From contig CM057224.1 of NCBI GenBank assembly GCA_029891385.1, forward strand, positions 2,914,001-2,978,000: a DNA stretch of 64,000 bases. Direction: 5' to 3'. The number at the start of each line of letters is the position of its first letter. Position 1 is the stretch's first letter. The notes under the pieces were generated by a model that saw only the letters and a program-made list of their open reading frames with translations, ran no database searches and was not told the DNA's origin. Positions 59,080 through 64,000 of the stretch are shown here, one piece after another. The position numbers and the translations under genes were made by a program. The stretch is from Erythroxylum novogranatense (lineage: Eukaryota; Streptophyta; Magnoliopsida; Malpighiales; Erythroxylaceae).

Positions 59080-60480
59080 ATGGGTATGCAAAATCAGAAC
59101 ATGAACTTGGTTTTATCTACTGATGCAAAGCCTAGACTGAAATGGACCCCAGAGCTCCACCAAAGGTTTGTCGAAGCAGTCAATCAACTGGGAGGTGCAG
59201 ACAGTTGAGTATACGATTTCTTCATAATCATCTTTTTCTTTGATCATCTCTAATTTGGGAAACATCAGAAAATATTCTTTTTGCATTGACAGAGGCTACA
59301 CCGAAGTGTCTTATGAGGGTCATGGGAATTCATGGACTTACTTTGTACCATCTTAAGAGCCATTTACAGGCAAAATCTCTTTATATTATAGTTGTTGTAA
59401 GTTTTGGTCTCTGTTCAAACAGGAGTTTCTTACTGTATTTCATCTTCTTGGTGCAGAAATATAGGCTAGGGAAGATTCAACAGCCGCACAAAAGCATTGA
59501 AAACAAACAAGAAGGTGACTTTACTGCACAAGATTTGGTCTTTATCATGATTGCTATTTCCGTATATGATGTTTAAACTTGCGTTGAATACAGAAAATAA
59601 AGAGATTCAAAGTAATGATGATCGTTTCAGTAAGGGAACCGATGGGGGAATGCGCACTCCGATTACCGAGTAATCAGCCATATCTTGATCTTCCATTCGA
59701 TTAATTTTCATTCAAATAATTGTGCATACAGTCCTCAACTAATTTCAATTTTCGTGCATCGCACCAGATTGCAGATTGCAGAGGCAATCCAAATGCAAAT
59801 AGAAGTTCAGAGGAAACTTCATGAACAGATCGAGGTACAACCTTGGAAGCGACTCCATTTCCATTTTCATTGATCCTTATCGTGTTGTTTTTCCTAGCAA
59901 TTCATTGCAATTGCAATTTCAGGTGCAAAGACATTTGCAGCTGAGAATAGAAGCTCAAGCGAAGTACTTACAGTCAGTATTGAAGAAAGCACAAGATACA
60001 ATTACTGGCTGTAATTCTTCTTCTGTGGGAATAGAGCTTGCAAAATCTGAACTCTCTCGATTAGTGTCAATGGTTGGCAGAGGGTATCCAAGTTCGGAAA
60101 CCTCAGAATTGACAGAAGCAGGAGGTTCAAGCTTGAAGGAAGCAGAAACCAAAAACTTAACAAGCACAGTGTGCTCAATGGAAAGCTCCTTAACATCATC
60201 CGACAGCTCTGGAAGAAAGGTAGACATACAACAAAAGAATGCAATCTGCAAGGTCAACTCAACTTCTGTTGAGCTTCTTTTAATGGACATTCACCCACAA
60301 GAAGACTACGTATTTCTCACTGGTACTTTAAGCAATCAAGTGAAGAAGAGAAGTGACAGTAATGTTTCTGATAGCACTTGTGTGGCTAAGGGACCAAAAG
60401 GTAGTGAGCAGTTGAAAGAATGTTGGTTACAGGGTACACTCGATCTGAATAGGCAATATCCAAATGACATTGAGACTTGA
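59080..60480 (+). CDS. PHL: MYB-CC (PHR1-like, PHL8-type) transcription factor, six exons
   Basis: Exons 59080-59203, 59293-59369, 59457-59514, 59594-59669, 59768-59834 and 59923-60480 join in phase to 319 residues. The GARP/MYB domain (residues about 16-70) reads KPRLKWTPELHQRFVEAVNQ, LGGADKATPK, VMGIHGLTLYHLKSHLQ and KYRLGK; His replaces the usual Pro in MGIPG. The MYB-CC coiled coil and LHEQIEVQ motif follow (QIAEAIQMQIEVQRKLHEQ, VQRHLQLRIEAQAKYLQ). The C-terminus has LDLN, an EAR-like motif. Family members bind P1BS (GNATATNC) sites as dimers in phosphate and development responses. Intron 2 uses a GC donor. MGMQNQNMNLVLSTDAKPRL at the start fits the short PHL8-like branch. Confidence 0.9.
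59370..59456 (+). other. GC-AG intron in the MYB-CC gene
   Basis: After HLQ the donor is CAG|GCAAAA and the acceptor is TTGGTGCAG|AAATATAGG, restoring SHLQ-KYRLGK exactly. No GT donor keeps the frame and the conserved residues. GC-AG introns are a minor but real class. Confidence 0.75.
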
Positions 60481-60690
60481 ACTCCATAGATACAGGAAGG
60501 GTGGATTTGGTGGTTATAGTAGAGTACACGTCTTGTTTATAAAGCTATGTATATTGGCATCTTCAGAAAATTTTCACACTATATCCGTATAAAGAAGATT
60601 GGTATATGGTTTGGTTTCTTCTTCGTCTCTGTATCCAGCTATGCACCTGTTACTGGCAAGGGAACATTATGGATTGTTGGTTTACATGGA

Positions 60691-60696
60691 AATAAA
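60691..60696 (+). terminator. Candidate polyadenylation signal of the MYB-CC gene
   Basis: AATAAA about 210 bases after the stop codon, in AT-rich sequence. Confidence 0.45.
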
Positions 60697-61138
60697 TAAT
60701 AATTATAGAAAAACATATGTTTTAAAATTTTCACTTTTAAATTTCAATTCAATCATATAATTTTCTCTATCTTTTTCTTTTTCAACATACATCGATAAGA
60801 AAGGATTTGGTGAACAACTAATATATATTAAAAGAAAATACAAAGAGAGCTATGTTTTGTGGAATTGTCATAGTCCATTCACTGAAGAACAATCCCTCTT
60901 CCACTGCACACCATTGAAACGAAAGAGAAATAGTATTTTATAAGTAGATATTGTTGATGTGGCCGGAAAAGTGCCGGACGTGAGCCATGTGTTACAATCA
61001 GTGACTATGCCATCCCCTATCACCTCCTAATGCAAGATCTCCGACCATAGCCCTATGCAATGTTTTATACAAAATCATGTCGAAAGTCTTAACCAACCGG
61101 CTGAAACACATCCTTCTCGTTCACATTCATAGGAGTAC
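60697..61138. other. Intergenic DNA and decayed copia end
   Basis: No supported gene. 61080-61138 on the minus strand still reads STPMNVNEKD in the frame of the neighbouring copia RT. Below that, similarity is lost, so the RNase H and 3' LTR appear deleted. Confidence 0.4.
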
Positions 61139-64000
61139 TCACCACTTACAATTGAGCATGCTAAATCTTTTGAGAAGATCAGCTGCATATTTTTTTGTGA
61201 GATGAAAATTCCTTTGTTTCACTTCAATTCCAAGAAAATAATGAAGCAGGCCTAAATCTGACATTTCAAACTTGTTCATCATGCAAGATCTAAACTCGCA
61301 GATAAGAAAATGAGATGAAATCATGTATATCATATCATCAAATATACAAACATATAATCAAGAAATCATATTTATGCTTCTTCACACATAACGTTGGTTC
61401 ATTCTTACTTCTTTCATACCCATTTTTTTTAAAAATACGAGTCTATTTGACTGTACCATGCTCGTGGGGCTTGTTTAAACCCATAAAGAGCTTTTTTAAC
61501 TTGTATACTTTATGTTATGCTCTTTTTATCACAAAACCATCATGTTGAGAAACATATACTTCTTCTTCAAAGTCATCATTAAAGAAAGCTGACTTTACAT
61601 CAAATTGATAAACTTTACACTTCAATTGTGCTGCCAATGCTAGTACAATTCTTATAGTTTCAAAACGAGCAACTGGAGAAAAGGTTTCTTCAAAGTCAAT
61701 ACCTTCTTTTTGTGAGTATCCTTTTGCAACAAGTCTAACTTTATACTTTTGCATTCTTCCATCAGCATTGTATTTTGTCTTAAACACCCATTTTAAGCCA
61801 ATAACATTCTTCCCTTCTGGTAAGTCTACCAAGTTCCATGTCCCATTTTTCCTTATGGCAGATAGCTCTTCTTCCATTGCACCTCTCCATTCACTTCTTT
61901 CTGCTGCCTCGTTAAAGCAAGTAGGATCTGCACCAAATAAAGCAAAAGTACAAGTTTCATAAATTTTTGCAAGTGATTTAAACTTCCGTGGAGGCATCTC
62001 GTCTAAATCTTCTGAATCAGGTACTGCTGAATTGATGTTATTGCTGCTACTATTGTTGTCATTTGAGTTGCTACTCTTTGAAGGTTCTATTGCAACAATA
62101 GTTGGTTTATTTGGAGCATCTTCTTCTAAAATTTCTGTTGATTTATTATCAACTTACTATTTCCAACTTAAACTTTCATCAAATTCCACATCCCTCTAAT
62201 AATGAGCTTTCTAGTTATGGGATTATACAATCGAAAGGCTTTCGACTGAGAGCAGTAACCAAGAAATATGCACTTCTCAGTTTTTCCATCAAGCTTATGA
62301 CGATGATGAGAATGTATTAAAGCATAAGCTATACAACCAAAAATTCTCAAATGACTCACCGATGATTTTCTACCTTTTCAAGCTTCAAAAGGTGTCCGAT
62401 TCACCACTGCTCTAGTAGGAGAGACATTCAATAGGTAAACTGCAGTTCTAATCGCCTCATCCCAAATTTGATTGGGAAGATTTTGACTTCCTAACATGCT
62501 TCTAGCCATTTCTACTACAGTTCGATTCTTTCATTCTGCAATCCCATTTTGCTCTAGAGTATAAGGCGTTGTTAGTTCCCTGTGAATACCATGAGCTTCA
62601 CAAAACATGTTAAATTCTTTTGATAAAAATTCTCCACCTCTATCTGTTCGAAGAACCTTTATCTTATTATCACTTTGATTTTCTACCAACGTCTTAAATT
62701 TTTGAAAATTTCAAGAGCTTCAGATTGAAACCTCAAAAAATATACCCAACTCATACGACTATAGTCATCAGTTAGCAGCAAAAAATACTTACTTCCACCA
62801 AGTGATTTAGTATGTATAGGACCACACAAATCTGCTTGTATAAGCTCAAGGCAACTAGATGCTCTCCATGACTTTCCCACAGGAAACAATCTTCTATGTT
62901 GTTTTCCATACATACAACCTTCACAAATATCATTAATTGACTCAAATTTTGGTAAACCAAAAATCATTTCATTTTGACTCAAAAATTTTAACCCCAACAT
63001 TCCCAAGTGTCCGTAACGTAAATGCCACAGCTTAGATTCATCATATTTTTGACTAGTAGCATGAGCATGATCAATATTCGAAATTTCGAGTGGAAACATT
63101 CTATTCATTATTTTAGGAATTTTGGCTATGATGTGACCAGTTTTTTTGCAAGTAATAACACACATTTCATCATTAAACAGAATAGAAAAACCACTATCCA
63201 TCAATTGTCCAACACTCAGTAGATTATGTGCTAAGCTAGGAGCAAATAACACATTTTGGATGAGCTTTGTTTTATCTTCACTTGTATGCATGCCAACAAC
63301 CTTTGCATTCTACCTATATCTACTTGTTATCACTAAGCCAAATCTGTTTTTTGTTTGTCTCATCCAATTCCTTGAAAGCTGACTTGTCTCCCATCATATG
63401 ATGAGAACACCAGTTATCTACAAATTATACAGTGGCATCGTTGCGAGTGATGGCTAATTGAGCCATAAAAAGCATGCTTTCTGCCTCATCCTCCTCCACA
63501 TAGCTAGCTTGATGAGTTTTTTTTTCCAGCAATTAGTTACAATGTGGCCAAATTTATGACAATTGAAACATTGCACTTCACTTTTTCTTCCAGTTCGACC
63601 TTTGCCTCTTCCTCGTCCTCTGCCTTTGTAGCTTCCCCTGCCACGTCCTTAAGCTCCTTGCTCCAAGAATTGGTCATTATGTGTTCTGGGTTCTACCTTA
63701 GCTTGGAAAGCCCTTTCTTCTATCTTTTCTAAGGACTTATTAATCCTTGACTCATAAGATTACAAAGAACCCATTAGTTCATCAAAAGAAAACATAGATA
63801 AATCTTTCGATTCTTCAATCACAGCAACTACATGATCAAACTTAGGCGATAGACTCCTTAACACTTTTGCAACAACAGTTTCATCATTGATATCTTCACC
63901 ATATGCTTTCATTTGTCTTACAATTTCAATACCTTACTAAATATTCTTGCACTAGTTCATTATCCTTCATTAACAATGTTTCAAAATCTCGACGAAGAGT
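61080..64000 (-). pseudogene. Ty1/copia retrotransposon gag-pol relic, cut by the window edge
   Basis: Minus-strand order is as follows. A gag zinc knuckle lies near 63590-63530 (CFNCHKFGHIVTNCWKKK) after an RGRGRGKGR-rich stretch. GAG-pre-integrase and integrase core are at 63291-62683 (LWHLRYGHLG, CEGCMYGKQHRR, ADLCGP, TDDYSRMSW). The integrase C-part is at 62359-62168 (LRIFGCIAYA, KCIFLGYCSQSKAFRLYNP). RT is at 61997-61515 (NGTWNLVDLPEGKNVIGLKW, QFDVKSAFFNDD, where the family has N-G-D). The RT end is at 61333-61139 (SDLGLLHYFLGIEVKQ). The YVDD motif near 61340 carries an extra T that breaks the frame, and other frameshifts and stops lie between blocks. No LTR is visible at the left end; the 5' part lies beyond 64000. 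Confidence 0.9.

Overview
The window is plant nuclear DNA, most likely from a eudicot. Three intact or nearly intact host genes belong to plant-only families: a CML45/46-type calmodulin-like protein, a cyclic DOF factor and a MYB-CC (PHR1-like) transcription factor. The intergenic DNA is very AT-rich and packed with plant transposons. There is one clear nuclear tRNA gene, tRNA-Lys(UUU). I cannot name the species.

Layout. 1-2980 is a long LTR of a minus-strand Ty3/gypsy element that runs off the left edge; its outer end sits inside the BED zinc-finger exon of a hAT transposon. 2981-6888 is the rest of that hAT end: a 2 kb pentanucleotide array, a 63-bp minisatellite, a GC-rich leader and a palindrome-rich subterminal zone. 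6889-10400 is a decayed CACTA-like (Ptta/En/Spm) transposase unit, interrupted by a 984-bp TRIM-like retroelement with perfect CCATA target duplications. 11623-22244 is an old tandem duplication split by a complete Tekay-type Ty3/gypsy element (12172-21542, LTRs about 2.3 kb, TSD AATAT) whose gag-pol is dead. 22.7-31 kb holds two tRNA-derived SINEs, the CML gene, a second hAT relic of ricesleeper type and a possible MITE.

32217-34501 is the two-exon CDF gene. 35818-43640 is a third hAT relic. About 2 kb of it is present twice, separated by a truncated gypsy element (3' LTR plus integrase end) whose empty target site survives in the second copy. This hAT continues into a 47-bp minisatellite array, a Stowaway MITE and a GC-rich leader. 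46370-49178 is a short non-autonomous LTR retrotransposon with perfect GCTAA target duplications. Its interior carries a fragment of the autophagy gene ATG18h (BCAS3 domain), which is the most interesting object in the window. A LINE-type RNase H fragment and tRNA-Lys follow.

50-58.5 kb is mostly anonymous AT-rich DNA with one SINE-like unit and a divergent tandem repeat. 59080-60480 is a six-exon MYB-CC gene with an apparent GC-AG intron and an upstream ORF. 60.9-64 kb is a decayed minus-strand Ty1/copia element cut by the right edge.

The host genes do not form a pathway or operon. The CDF (flowering and photoperiod repressor family), CML (calcium sensor) and MYB-CC (phosphate-response family) genes are separate loci in a transposon-rich neighbourhood. 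The main story is nested transposition and gene capture. All boundaries and translations were read by eye; no search or alignment was run.
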